Below, one piece after another: positions 31,497-42,000 of a DNA stretch of 64,000 nucleotides; positions within the stretch are counted from its first letter, which is position 1; every line of letters starts with the position of its first letter. The translations under genes and the position numbers were made by a program. The DNA is from Bacteroidales bacterium. GTDB lineage: Bacteria; Bacteroidota; Bacteroidia; Bacteroidales; F082. The stretch lies in the NCBI GenBank assembly GCA_024710405.1, contig JANJUV010000007.1, forward strand, positions 310,001 to 374,000. The letters run 5' to 3'. The notes beneath the pieces are model-generated. The model searched no databases. It worked only from the letters and a program-made list of their open reading frames with translations, and was not told the DNA's origin.

Positions 31497-33540
31497 TGTG
31501 GTAGACATTCATCAGCTTCTTCTTTAAGATTTTTTTCACGATATTTATTTCTCTGACAGTGATGTTAGCATTGTCAAACTGGTTGTTATCCAGTTGTTTT
31601 CTAACAATATTTTCAACCAGGTCGTTAATTTTCTGTTCCGTGGGCATTTTCAGACTGCGCGACGCTGCCTCAACCGAATCGGCCATCATAACAACAGCTG
31701 TTTCTTTGGAAAAAGGTATTGGTCCGCGATAGCAAAAGTCTCTCTCATCGAGCCTTACTCCCGGATTCTGTCTTTGTTCCATAATGTAAAAATACTCCAC
31801 ACGTCTGGTTCCGTGATGCGTTCTGATGAAATCGATCACCTGCTCAGGAAGCCTTGCTTTTCGTGCTTTCTCGATACCTTTTATCACATGTCCGATGATG
31901 ATCGATGCACTTTCGGAGGAACTCATATCATTATGCGGATTATAACCACCTGACTGATTTTCTATAAAATACAAAGGATTATCCATTTTTCCGATATCGT
32001 GATAAAGGGCACCGGTCCGGGCGAGCAGGGTATCGCCCTCAATGGCATAAAGGGCTTCTTCAGACAAATTGGCCACCTGCATGCTGTGCTGAAAGGTACC
32101 AGGAGCTTTGGATGCGAGTTCGCGAAGAAGCGGACTATTGGTGTTGCTGAGCTCAAGCAGTGTGAGGTCAGTTATCAGGCCAAACATTCTTTCGAACATA
32201 AAAATCAGTGGCAATGCCAATAGTGTGAGTAATGCACTGAACAAAAACGCCCAGACCTGATTCAGGCTCATATACAAGAGACTTCCCTCCTGAATCAATG
32301 TAAAACCAGCATAAATGACAATGTAGGCTATAAAGATATACGCTGAGGTACGGAAAAAATAAATCCTTTTATTATGGTTTACCAAACTGAAGATAACAAC
32401 AAATCCGACAACGAACTGAAAAAAGATGAATTCAAAAGAATTTGGAACAATAAGGGCAATCATGAGAATCGTCAACAGGTGTACCATTAAGGTAAGCCGT
32501 GTATCAAAAAAAGTTATCATGATAATCGGCAAAATACCGAAAGGAATGAGGTACAAATAACCAGGAGTGCTGGATATTAGCAGGAAGGAAGGCAAAATAA
32601 CCAGGATCATTAACAACAGGGCAAGATTAATCTTTTTAAGTTCATAAAAGACGTCTGGTCTGATGAAACGTATGAAAAGAAACAAGATCACAAACACAAC
32701 CCCGATCAGAATGGCATGCCCTCCCAAAAGGGTGTAAGATCCGTTTTGCTGACCCAGTCGATGTTCATATTCTCTTTTTAAAGACTGTAAAACATTATAT
32801 CTGTTGTTGTCGATAACTTCACCTCCGGCAATAATCAGTTCACCTTGCTGTACCATTCCATAAGTTGTGGACACCGACTCCAAAGCTTTTCGTTCATCCT
32901 GTTTGCTCATCATTTCATTGAACACCAAATTCGGTATAAGATGCTCACCGAGCACACGTAACACCAACTCCCGGTCAACATTTGGAATACCTTCCAGTTC
33001 AGCAGAGGCATGCTGATATGCAGATTGCACAGTAAAAACAGATTTGAGCGACACTGCACGAACTTCACGTTTTGCCACAACGTTGATCAAAGAATTCGGG
33101 TCACGACCTTCAATAATTTTATGCTGGCTGACTATTCCGTTATTGTGTATGCTGTCAAATAACGAATTAAGTATTCTGAGACTTGTTTTCTTCATCGCGG
33201 ATTTATCCCCATGCCGTTCCCGCCATACTTTCTCGAAATTCGACGTCAAGGCATCCTTGCCGCGGTCTGTTTCAGTTTCATTCAGGACAAAATAAGGATA
33301 AACATTTCTTAGTGCGTGAGCCTGCTCGTCTGCCAGTTGCTCCGCAGGCTTGTGAATAGCAAAATCGAACGGCGCAAAAAGAGACTCCTGCTGCCAGGGT
33401 TTTCCTTTTTGAATCTCGTATCTGAATTTGCCCTCTCCCGGGATAAAAAAAACAACCAGAAACCAGGCAGCCGCAAAAACAAATATTTTTAAAAACAGAT
33501 AATACCTATGTCGGAGCAAAGTCAATAATTTGTGTGTCAT
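31474..33540 (-). CDS. PgpH-like 7TM-HD domain cyclic-di-AMP phosphodiesterase
   Basis: A 688-residue membrane protein: N-terminal helix (residues ~18-35), an extracytoplasmic domain up to ~260, seven predicted transmembrane helices (~270-445), and a cytosolic HD domain (~470-670) with ALYHDIGKMDNPLYF, the HD metal motif. This is the 7TMR-HD architecture of PgpH, which degrades c-di-AMP. The HD motif is intact. The minus-strand -7 element at 33558-33565 lies 17 bases before the start codon. Its stop overlaps the WbqC gene by 23 bases. The c-di-AMP substrate is inferred from family. Confidence 0.88.
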   Translation of the reverse strand: MTHKLLTLLRHRYYLFLKIFVFAAAWFLVVFFIPGEGKFRYEIQKGKPWQQESLFAPFDFAIHKPAEQLADEQAHALRNVYPYFVLNETETDRGKDALTSNFEKVWRERHGDKSAMKKTSLRILNSLFDSIHNNGIVSQHKIIEGRDPNSLINVVAKREVRAVSLKSVFTVQSAYQHASAELEGIPNVDRELVLRVLGEHLIPNLVFNEMMSKQDERKALESVSTTYGMVQQGELIIAGGEVIDNNRYNVLQSLKREYEHRLGQQNGSYTLLGGHAILIGVVFVILFLFIRFIRPDVFYELKKINLALLLMILVILPSFLLISSTPGYLYLIPFGILPIIMITFFDTRLTLMVHLLTILMIALIVPNSFEFIFFQFVVGFVVIFSLVNHNKRIYFFRTSAYIFIAYIVIYAGFTLIQEGSLLYMSLNQVWAFLFSALLTLLALPLIFMFERMFGLITDLTLLELSNTNSPLLRELASKAPGTFQHSMQVANLSEEALYAIEGDTLLARTGALYHDIGKMDNPLYFIENQSGGYNPHNDMSSSESASIIIGHVIKGIEKARKARLPEQVIDFIRTHHGTRRVEYFYIMEQRQNPGVRLDERDFCYRGPIPFSKETAVVMMADSVEAASRSLKMPTEQKINDLVENIVRKQLDNNQFDNANITVREINIVKKILKKKLMNVYHIRIAYPE

Positions 33541-33557
33541 ACCAACCTATATTGGCA

Positions 33558-33565
33558 CAAATATA
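33558..33565 (-). promoter_or_regulatory. Predicted -7 promoter element for the PgpH-like gene
   Basis: Minus-strand TATATTTG, 17 bases before the ATG at 33540. Confidence 0.45.
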
Positions 33566-33690
33566 CACGAACTTTTATGGATAAGTATCATATTGTCTGA
33601 CAACTTGATTTGCTCATTAGATATGGCCAGTCACTTCATCATGAATTCAGTAAAAAAATTCATTCTGAATTAAGTTGACACTAGAAGCTA

Positions 33691-33698
33691 TATCTTTG
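33691..33698 (+). promoter_or_regulatory. Predicted -7 promoter element for the NlpC/P60 gene
   Basis: TATCTTTG, giving a leader of ~45 bases to the ATG at 33750. No TTG is seen at the standard distance. Confidence 0.5.
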
Positions 33699-33749
33699 CG
33701 AATGACATGAATCACAGTTAAAAAACAGTAAATTATTAAGTTATAGTAT

Positions 33750-34541
33750 ATGGACCACGTGCTGGAAAAAGGTGCTTGCATACTTGGTTGCGCCCCGCTT
33801 AGGGCATTACCGTCAGATCGTTCAGAAATGGTTACACAACTACTTTTTGGAGAGACTTATGCAGTTCTTGATAAGAAAAACAACTGGCTTCTGATTCGCC
33901 TTGACTATGATGCCTACGAAGGATGGCTCGATCAGACGCAACATTATTGCATTGATGAAGAGTGGTTAGAACAATCGATATCGGAAGAAACCAGAACCTG
34001 CAATCTGAATCGAATAGCCGAGGCAACAGATGAAAATGGTTCAAAAACCTTAATTAGTTTTGGCAGTAACCTTCCATTGCTCAATGGAAACAACTTTGAG
34101 ATTGGCCGCAAAAAGTTTTTTCTGCCCGACAATTTCAACAATTTTAAAGATATCAGTTCTTTGTCAATATGCCGGAGTGCTTCAATGCTATTGAATACTC
34201 CATATCTATGGGGAGGCAGAAGCGTAATGGGGATGGATTGCTCGGGCTTTACCCAGATTGTTTTTAAATCCTGCGGAATCAGAATTTATCGTGATGCATA
34301 TCAGCAGGCTTCACAAGGTACTGCGATTGATTTCATCGAAGAAGCCCTACCAGGTGATCTGGCCTTTTTTGATAATCAGGAAGGGTCAATTGTTCATGTT
34401 GGCATTATCATGACAAACAGTCAGATCATACACTCATGCGGTTCTGTTAGACTCGATCACATTGACCATCAAGGCATTTATAATGCTGAGCTGAACAAAT
34501 ACACACACAAACTCAGACTTATCAGAAGAGCTACAGGATAA
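33750..34541 (+). CDS. C40 family (NlpC/P60) peptidoglycan hydrolase with SH3-like domains
   Basis: A 263-residue cell-wall hydrolase of the gamma-D-glutamyl-diaminopimelate endopeptidase class. The N-terminal half (~1-120) is SH3-like (AVLDKKNNWLLIRL, then YEGWLDQ). The C-terminal NlpC/P60 domain has the nucleophile in MGMDCSGFTQ, the His in SIVHVGIIM and the third polar residue region near SQIIHSCG. No signal peptide is seen, so it is either a cytosolic murein-peptide recycling enzyme (YkfC-like) or uses an atypical route; I favour the first. Confidence 0.85.
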   Translation: MDHVLEKGACILGCAPLRALPSDRSEMVTQLLFGETYAVLDKKNNWLLIRLDYDAYEGWLDQTQHYCIDEEWLEQSISEETRTCNLNRIAEATDENGSKTLISFGSNLPLLNGNNFEIGRKKFFLPDNFNNFKDISSLSICRSASMLLNTPYLWGGRSVMGMDCSGFTQIVFKSCGIRIYRDAYQQASQGTAIDFIEEALPGDLAFFDNQEGSIVHVGIIMTNSQIIHSCGSVRLDHIDHQGIYNAELNKYTHKLRLIRRATG

Positions 34542-34627
34542 TATATTGCATATACAATTAAATCGCTTTAGTATCACTATCTGGCATGATTTATGATAGA
34601 ACTCAGTATAACCAAAAATGATACATT

Positions 34628-34975
34628 ATGATCTTACCAACAAATCTGAAACACATTGCAACAGCCGCTGAGCTAGCAACAACAATCAATGAAAATGAAA
34701 ACGTAATGGTTTGCTGTGGCCGCATGGGCCCAATGTGCATCCCTGTATATGGCGTCATGGAAGAACTGGAAAACGAATACACCCATGTAGCATTCAGAGA
34801 CATGGCATTTGATTCTCCTGAGGCACATGCCATCAGAAATTTGCCTGAATGCAGAGGTTTTATGGGGCTGCCTTTTACAGTTTATTTCAAAAACGGAAAA
34901 GTTGCCGCTGCCACAAGCAGCATACAATCGCGAGAACAAATCACAACCATCCTTGATAAAGAATTTAGCAGATAA
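34628..34975 (+). CDS. Atypical thioredoxin-fold protein with displaced active-site cysteines
   Basis: A 115-residue thioredoxin-fold protein. The fold is supported by the helix after the active site (VYGVMEELENEY), the cis-Pro loop MGLPFTVYF and the following strand. The usual WCGPC is replaced by CCGRMGPMC: when GP is aligned, both catalytic Cys positions become Met, while Cys appear at residues 29, 30 and 37 (plus 75). It either uses C30/C37 as a spaced redox pair or another pairing. A thioredoxin-reductase-like gene starts 43 bases downstream, so this is probably its substrate. The sequence is unlike the two ordinary thioredoxins at 30 kb. Function is inferred. Confidence 0.72.
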   Translation: MILPTNLKHIATAAELATTINENENVMVCCGRMGPMCIPVYGVMEELENEYTHVAFRDMAFDSPEAHAIRNLPECRGFMGLPFTVYFKNGKVAAATSSIQSREQITTILDKEFSR

Positions 34976-35018
34976 TCCTTTCACAGAAAAGCTATTATGT
35001 GCATTAACATCTTTTGAA

Positions 35019-35969
35019 ATGGAAACAAATCATTACCACAGCATCATCATTGGTGCAGGACCTGCAGGGCTCACTGCCGGAATTTACCTTTCACGTGCAA
35101 AAATGAGGACCCTTATTCTTGATTCAGGGATGGCAGGTGGTCAATTGATCCTAACCCACGAGGTAGCCAATTATCCGGGAGTAGATAATATTTCGGGTTA
35201 TGCTCTAAGCATGAATATGAAAAAGCAGGCTCTTTCGTTTGGTTGCGAAATCGTTACCGGTATCAACATTAGTGATATTGACTTTGAATCGGAGCAAAAA
35301 ACAGTATATCTAAGTAACGGCAAGCACTTCACTGCTGACACCATTATACTCGCCACCGGCGGAAGGTCTAAAACCCTCAATGTACCCGGAGAAGACACTT
35401 TTAAAGGTAGAGGTATATCTTATTGTGCAACCTGTGATGGTGATTTCTTTCAGGACAAAGAGATTGCAGTTGTTGGCGGAGGAAACACCGCCCTTGAGGA
35501 AGCGGTGTCGCTTACAAAGTATGCAAGTAAAGTTACCCTGATTCACATGCTTGATCATTTTCAGGCATTCGCACATGCACAGGAAGAAGCAACCAACAAT
35601 CCCAAAATTGAAGTTTGGCTTAATTCGCGGATTACTTCTTTTAACGGATCTGAGAAGTTAAGTTCAGTAACTGTCGAAAACCTTCTTACTCATGATCATA
35701 AGGAACTTGCACTTGAAGGTGTTTTTATTTTCATCGGTTATGAAGCCAACACTGATTTTGTCAGAGGAAGATGCATCAAGCTCAACGAACGGCATGAAAT
35801 AGTAACTGATGAAAGCCTTCGGACCAATGTGCCCGGTGTGTTTGCTGCAGGCGATGCTATTGCCAAAAGATACAGGCAGATCACAACTGCAGTATCAGAT
35901 GGTACTATTGCAGCACTCAACGCAAGTGAATATATTCACTCAAGGAGTCGAACGCTGCACACAGCTTGA
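35019..35969 (+). CDS. Thioredoxin reductase-like flavoprotein lacking the usual NADPH motif
   Basis: A 316-residue TrxB-type flavoenzyme. FAD-binding GAGPAGLTAG, active-site CATCDGDFF (CxxC) and the second dinucleotide fold GGGNTALEEA are present, with the C-terminal FAD motif GVFAAGDAIAKRYRQI. The NADPH-selecting HRRxxxR of standard TrxB is replaced by HMLDHFQ, so both 2'-phosphate-binding Arg are absent; NADH or another donor (such as ferredoxin, as in some clostridial flavin reductases) is possible. The start at 35019 is chosen because the preceding in-frame stretch overlaps the atypical thioredoxin gene and has no homology. An FMN riboswitch begins 83 bases after its stop. Confidence 0.85.
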   Translation: METNHYHSIIIGAGPAGLTAGIYLSRAKMRTLILDSGMAGGQLILTHEVANYPGVDNISGYALSMNMKKQALSFGCEIVTGINISDIDFESEQKTVYLSNGKHFTADTIILATGGRSKTLNVPGEDTFKGRGISYCATCDGDFFQDKEIAVVGGGNTALEEAVSLTKYASKVTLIHMLDHFQAFAHAQEEATNNPKIEVWLNSRITSFNGSEKLSSVTVENLLTHDHKELALEGVFIFIGYEANTDFVRGRCIKLNERHEIVTDESLRTNVPGVFAAGDAIAKRYRQITTAVSDGTIAALNASEYIHSRSRTLHTA

Positions 35970-36036
35970 AATCCAGCTTTCAGATTAGAACAATTCTAAA
36001 TTCTCATGACCACTGAAAAGATTTGGAACTAATGAT

Positions 36037-36044
36037 TAGTTTTG
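36037..36044 (+). promoter_or_regulatory. Predicted -7 promoter element of the riboswitch transcript
   Basis: TAGTTTTG. The transcript would begin near 36051, exactly at the start of the FMN aptamer's first stem. Confidence 0.6.
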
Positions 36045-36051
36045 TCACCAA

Positions 36052-36176
36052 ATTCTTCAGGGCAGGGTGAAATTCCCGATCGGCGGTAATAGTCCGCGAC
36101 TCTTGACAACTATTTTTGTCAGGATTGAGCTGGTGGAACTCCGGGACCGACAGTATAGTCTGGATGGAAGAAGAAT
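36052..36176 (+). promoter_or_regulatory. FMN riboswitch (RFN element)
   Basis: P1 pairs ATTCTTC (36052-36058) with GAAGAAT (36170-36176). Conserved RFN blocks are in order: AGGGCAGGGTGAAATTCCCG, GGCGGTAATAGTCCGCGAC, a variable hairpin (TTGACAACTATTTTTGTCA), GAGCTGGTGGAACTCCGG, GACCGACAGTATAGTCTGGA and the closing GGAAGAAG. This is an FMN-binding aptamer. A terminator lies 96 bases downstream, so FMN probably stops transcription before the TonB receptor gene. Confidence 0.97.
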
Positions 36177-36272
36177 TGATCATGTGCCATTAATCAGGGT
36201 ATTCAATTACCCGTGAAAGGTTGAACGATTTATTATTCGTGTCAATGATGGTATTTGGTTTTAAAGTATTCT

Positions 36273-36304
36273 GCCCTGTTGGATAAACAGGGCATTTTTT
36301 ATTT
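36273..36304 (+). terminator. Riboswitch expression-platform terminator
   Basis: GCCCTGTT (36273-36280) pairs with AACAGGGC (36286-36293) around GGATA, then a run of T's. Its position between the FMN aptamer and the start codon at 36318 makes it the likely attenuator. Confidence 0.85.
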
Positions 36305-36317
36305 AAACCAAATAGTC

Positions 36318-38882
36318 ATGAAAGTAAGTTTTCTTCTCGCAGCTTTTCTGATCATCTTGCAAAGCATTCATGCACAGATGATGCTTAATGGAATCGTACT
36401 TGAATCAGAAAGCAACAAACCAATAGCAGGCGCTCAGGTTATAATAACCGGCTCGAACAATGGCACTATGACGCTTTCGGATGGGAGTTTTTCGCTCAGA
36501 ATATTACAGTTGCCAGCTGAGATAGATGTACGTTTTCTCGGTTATGAGCGCAATAAGAGGGTCATAACTGTTCCCCCCACTGAAACCCTGACCATTATTC
36601 TTAAGCCTGTCAGTCTTGAATTGTCAGAAATTAATGTTCAGTATGACATAGCCCGTGAAAGACACAGCCCTGTCAGCTTCACAAAATTTTCGCAGTCTTT
36701 GATTGAATCTGAGCTTGGCGACCGGCCATTACCTGAGATCATGCAAAGCACGCCGGGGCTTTATGCAGCCAGAGATGGCGGTGGATCGGGTGATGCCACA
36801 GTCAGCATCAGAGGCTTTCAACAGGAAAACATTGCAGTGTTGCTCAATGGAGTTCCGATAAATGGTGCTGAAAATGGTCTGGTGTATTGGAATAACTGGA
36901 TAGGTTTAACGGATGCAACTTCATCTGTACAGGTGCAACGTGGTATTGGTGCATCAAGGGTTGCTCTGAATTCAGTTGGGGGGACGATAAATATTATAAC
37001 ACGCAATCATTCGCCCGAAAAGGCTTTCAGTTTCTCGCACAGGGTTACCTCTTACGGAAACCGAAAAACGATATTTGGTTACCAGAGCGGACTCATGGAA
37101 AACGGATGGTCAGTTCAACTGATGGGTTCACGAACAACTGGTGATGGATATGTTGACGCCACTTATGTTGATGCATGGGCCTACTTTGTCAACATCGAAA
37201 AAAGAATTAATCCGCATCAGACTATTCAGTTAATAGCACTTGGCGGGCCGGAAAGGCATGGTCAGAGAAACCTGAAACTAAGCTGGCATGAAATTGATCG
37301 TTTTGGATATACTTTCAACAAGGACTGGGGAGCCTATAATGGCAAAATAAATAACGCTTCCGAAAATTTCTACCATAAACCGCATATCGCCCTGAATCAT
37401 TACTGGCAAATTAATAAATTCAGTATGTTAAGCACATCAGCATATTACACACCAGGCTACGGCGGAGGAAAATGGCAGGACAGTTTCCAATACGGACCCG
37501 GACTGTTCGATTTCAGAAATCCTTCCGGACAGATTGACTGGAATAGTATCTATGCCTATAACAATACAAATTCTGATGAATTTCAACTGGCAAATGGCGA
37601 AAAAGTGAGTGGCTATTCAAAACTGGTTCAAACTCATTTCCTTGCCAGTCACGTCTGGACCGGGCTGATGTCAACCTACGAAAAAGAACTGGCACAGGGA
37701 ACACGACTTATTGCTGGTGTACATTACCGATATTTCAGATCAGTTTTACAGCAAAAGGTTACCGACCTGCTTGGAGGAGATTTCTATATTGATGATTACG
37801 CCTGGTCTTTGGCCGGAATTGCCGGTCGTGATCAAATCAAAATGCCCGGTGATATCATTCGCATCAACAATGGCGGGATCCTGCACAATTCGAGCCTCTT
37901 TGTTCAGGTCGAGAAAAATATCGGCAGGCTCAGTGCCTTTGCCGGCGGAACACTTACCGATGCACGTTACCGAAGATATGATCCATACAACTATCCCGCT
38001 GAGCCTTACAGTGAATGGGTTACAAAGTTTGGTGCTGATGTGAAAGCAGGCATCAATTTCAATCTGGATGAGCATTCAAATTTCTATGGAAACGCAGGTT
38101 ATTTCAGCAAAACACCTTATTACAAATATGTTTTCGGAAATTTTAATAACGTACCAGTCCGCGACCAGCAAAACGAACAGGTGTTTACGACAGAGCTTGG
38201 ATATGGATTCAGAAGTAGTCGTATTGATGTGCTGATCAACGGTTATTATACCCTTTGGAAAGATGTTTCGTTTCTGTCAAACGAGTACGTTCAATTGGAG
38301 AACAACACCCAAAGCCGAGCGATGGTGAGCGGTCTGGACGCTTTGCATAAAGGGTTTGAGGCTGAAGCAACGCTGAGGATAACACCAAATTTCTACTTTG
38401 GCGCATTGATTTCTGCAGGAAACTGGAAATGGAGAAACGATGTACATGCCAGATTGTTAAATGATCTAGATGTGGTAGTTGACACTATTAATGTATATGC
38501 CAAAGGACTCAGGGTAGGTGGACATCCGCAATTACAAGCCGGACTGAGCGCCGGAATGAAACTACTTGAAAACATCGATCTATCGGCCGAATGGCACTAC
38601 TTCGACAGGCATTATGCCAGTTTTGACCCCATCCGTAGACAGGATGAGAACAACCGGCGGCAATCTTACCGGCTTCCATCAGCACAACACTTAAATCTTC
38701 ATTTTCAACTTACCACAGAGTTGTTGAATACGAACACAAGGTTTTTTGTATCATGTTTCAATCTTTTAGATCAGCACTACATTTTAAAAGGAGAAGACGG
38801 TAATGGACACGACCGGGAAACATTCAGAGGTTTCTGGTCATTCGGCAGGACTTTCTCAGCAGGGATGAAAGTAACTTTCTGA
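36318..38882 (+). CDS. TonB-dependent receptor under FMN riboswitch control (predicted flavin uptake)
   Basis: An 854-residue outer-membrane receptor. Signal peptide MKVSFLLAAFLIILQSIHAQ, carboxypeptidase regulatory-like domain (~22-110), plug (~130-240; SIRGFQQENIAVLLNGVPIN, ASRVALNSVGGTINIITRN), and a beta-barrel whose last strand ends FSAGMKVTF. The start at 36318 is chosen because it opens the signal and follows the terminator. Control by an FMN riboswitch implies that its ligand is riboflavin, FMN or FAD, or a flavin precursor. It lacks a SusD-like partner. The outer-membrane flavin receptor role is an inference from regulation only. Confidence 0.87.
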   Translation: MKVSFLLAAFLIILQSIHAQMMLNGIVLESESNKPIAGAQVIITGSNNGTMTLSDGSFSLRILQLPAEIDVRFLGYERNKRVITVPPTETLTIILKPVSLELSEINVQYDIARERHSPVSFTKFSQSLIESELGDRPLPEIMQSTPGLYAARDGGGSGDATVSIRGFQQENIAVLLNGVPINGAENGLVYWNNWIGLTDATSSVQVQRGIGASRVALNSVGGTINIITRNHSPEKAFSFSHRVTSYGNRKTIFGYQSGLMENGWSVQLMGSRTTGDGYVDATYVDAWAYFVNIEKRINPHQTIQLIALGGPERHGQRNLKLSWHEIDRFGYTFNKDWGAYNGKINNASENFYHKPHIALNHYWQINKFSMLSTSAYYTPGYGGGKWQDSFQYGPGLFDFRNPSGQIDWNSIYAYNNTNSDEFQLANGEKVSGYSKLVQTHFLASHVWTGLMSTYEKELAQGTRLIAGVHYRYFRSVLQQKVTDLLGGDFYIDDYAWSLAGIAGRDQIKMPGDIIRINNGGILHNSSLFVQVEKNIGRLSAFAGGTLTDARYRRYDPYNYPAEPYSEWVTKFGADVKAGINFNLDEHSNFYGNAGYFSKTPYYKYVFGNFNNVPVRDQQNEQVFTTELGYGFRSSRIDVLINGYYTLWKDVSFLSNEYVQLENNTQSRAMVSGLDALHKGFEAEATLRITPNFYFGALISAGNWKWRNDVHARLLNDLDVVVDTINVYAKGLRVGGHPQLQAGLSAGMKLLENIDLSAEWHYFDRHYASFDPIRRQDENNRRQSYRLPSAQHLNLHFQLTTELLNTNTRFFVSCFNLLDQHYILKGEDGNGHDRETFRGFWSFGRTFSAGMKVTF

Positions 38883-39003
38883 TGTGCGTAGCCGACTTTT
38901 TTCTTGTTCATATACAAGCTATTGACTGTGAATAGTTTGAAATTGTTAATTAAACTGCATGTTTTGTTAACATTTTCTTAATTCATACTGATAACCAATT
39001 CCC

Positions 39004-39011
39004 TACTTTTG
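39004..39011 (+). promoter_or_regulatory. Predicted -7 promoter element for the Oar-like receptor
   Basis: TACTTTTG, 29 bases before the ATG at 39041. The best TTG is 37 bases upstream, too far for the normal spacing. Confidence 0.5.
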
Positions 39012-39040
39012 GCTTGAAAACCTAACTAAATTTCAATATT

Positions 39041-42000
39041 ATGAAAAATCGTTTACTACTCATTTTCATGAGTTTGTTCCTGTTGGCAGGGCAAACTGTG
39101 TTTGGTCAAGGAGCTACAACAGCCTCCATGACCGGTAAAGTTACTTCATCTGTCGGAGAAACTTTACCAGGGGCAACTGTTATGGCTACACATGAACCAT
39201 CAGGTACCAAATATGGTACAATAACTCAGGCTGACGGACGTTTTCACCTGCCCGGCATGAGGGTCGGAGGTCCATACAAGGTAACTGTTACTTATGTCGG
39301 ATTTTCCGAATTTCAGGTCACAGAAGTATTTCTTAACCTTGGTGAAAACAAATTCATTGCTGCCAATCTTAGTGAAACAGGCGTTGACTTGCAAGAAGTA
39401 GCAGTTGTGGCCAAAGCCGGATCTGTAGGTCAGAACACCGGGACCAGCACGAGCATAAACGCTCAGACAATCGAGAATATGCCCTCGATCAACCGAAACC
39501 TGAATGATTATATCAGGCTGACACCTCAATCAAGCAGGTATGGTGAGGGAATCAGCTTTGGAGGCATAAACAACAGATATAATGCCATTTACATTGACGG
39601 AGCCGTAAATAATGATGTTTATGGTCTGGCCGGTTCAGGCACCAATGGCGGGCAGACAGGTATCTCCCCTTTCAGCATTGATATTATTGATCAGTTGCAA
39701 GTGGTGCTTTCGCCCTACGATGTTACTTATGGCGGATTTGCCGGAGGTGGCATCAATGCGGTAACCAAATCGGGGACAAATCGTTTTACTGGTACAGGAT
39801 ATTACTACCTGAGAAACCAAAACCTCATTGGTAAAACGAACGGAGTACAGGCAGAGCGTCTGGGTTTGGACGAGCGCGAAAAAGTTGCTGATTTTATGGA
39901 ATCAACTTATGGTGCATCATTCGGCGGCCCAATTATCAAGGATAAACTGTTTGTTTTTGCAAACTTCGAAATCCAGTCGAAAGAAACCCCCACACCATTT
40001 GACATCACCGAATACACATCAGTTGAAAACAGGGTTTCTGTTGCTGACCTCAACAATCTGCGTGATTTCCTGATTAATACTTATGATTATGACCCAGGTA
40101 CATTTGGCAGCACTAAACAGAATCTTGATGGCGTGAAGTTATTCGCAAAGGTTGACTACAACATTAATGAACAGCACAGACTAACATTAAGGCATCAGTA
40201 TACAAAAGCTGAACAATATGAAAGATATGCCGGAAACAGGAATACTGTGAACTTTTCAAACAACGGTATTTACTTTCCCAGCACAACCAATTCTTCTGCA
40301 ATCGAACTAAATTCCAGGTTTGGCGGAGGTTATTCAAACAATTTCATCCTAAGCCGTGTATCTGTCAGAGATGACCGCGACCCAATCGGAAAAGATTTCC
40401 CTTACGTATTCATTGAAGATGGCAACAGCGGAATCATCCGTTTTGGATCTGAAGAATTCTCGACAGCAAACAGACTCGATCAAGATATCATCTCCATAAC
40501 CAATAACTTTAAAATTTACAGGGGAGCACACACAATCACTGTAGGAACCCACAATGAATTTTACAGTGCATACAACGTTTTCATTGGTCAGAACTATGGA
40601 ACTTACAGGTATGCCAGCTTAAGCGATTTCATTCAGGGTTTACCGGCAAAAGAGTATGACAGGTCTTATTCATTGATTGACAATGTTGCAGGAAACAAAA
40701 CCGCTGCTGCTGCTGACTTCAACGCCATGCAATTAGGTTTTTATTTGCAGGACGAATGGACTGTCAATAATAAACTTACGCTCACAGGAGGTTTGAGGGT
40801 TGATCTGCCGATTATTAATACAGATATAAAGGTTGACAACTATTTCTATGATACTGCCGTAGTTGCTATGCAGGAACAATATCCAGCTGCAAAAGGAACT
40901 ATTGCAGGTAGTGTACCGCAAGGACAGATCATGTTAAGCCCCAGACTGGGAGCTTCATACGACATCCTTGGAACAGGAAAATACGTTCTCCGTGGTGGTT
41001 TGGGCATTTTCACCAGCCGAATCCCCTTTGTGTGGCCGGGAGCCATGTACACAAACAATGGTTTGACACTTGGCAGGGTAGACGAAACAAACGTTGGTGG
41101 TCCTGTAATTTTCAATCCTGATGTGCAAACACAGCCAACCAATCCTAATTTTGCTATTCCATCAGGACAGATTGATATTTTCACCAAGGATTTCAAATAT
41201 CCTCAGGTTTTCAGAACAAACCTAGCTTTCGACTTTGTTTTGCCAGGTGGAATTGATGCTACCATCGAAGGAGTGTACACCAAAACCCTGAATAATATCC
41301 TGTATACAAACATTAACTCTGATACAGCTGTAAAATTCAAATGGACAGGCTCACCCGATGACAGAAATGTATATTTCAACAAGAATATAAACAACAAATA
41401 CTCAGCTGTTTATCTGGCATCGAACACTTCAGATGGTTATGCCTACAACTTATCTGCTTCATTTGCCAAAAACTTCCCATTTGGATTGACTGCACTTCTC
41501 TCCTACTCTTATGGCGATGCCTTTGCACTGAGCGAAGGAACATCATCTCAGAATTCATCACAATGGAGGGGTCAGGTGAACATTAACGGAAGAAACAATC
41601 CTGAGTATGGCCGCTCTGATTTTGCTGCCGGTCACAGAGTTGTTACTGCATTATCTTATGCCTACAAATGGACCAAGGACGGCGTAAACAAAACCACTGT
41701 ATCATTGTTTATGAACGGACAATCAGGAACACCTTACTCATATGTAATTGCAGGTTCCGGAGCAAGGAATCTTAATGCTGAAAGAGGCAGCACAAGTGCA
41801 AACAGAAGTTTGGTATATATCCCGAAAGATGCAAGCGAAATCAACCTGGTTGATTACACCGCAAACGATGTAACCGTTACTGCTGCCGAACAATGGGCAA
41901 ACCTGAACAAAGTGATTGAAGATGATAAATATCTCAGCGAGAATCGCGGAAATTACGCAGAGAAAAATGGCACCTTCGGTCCTTTCACAACGATTTTTGA

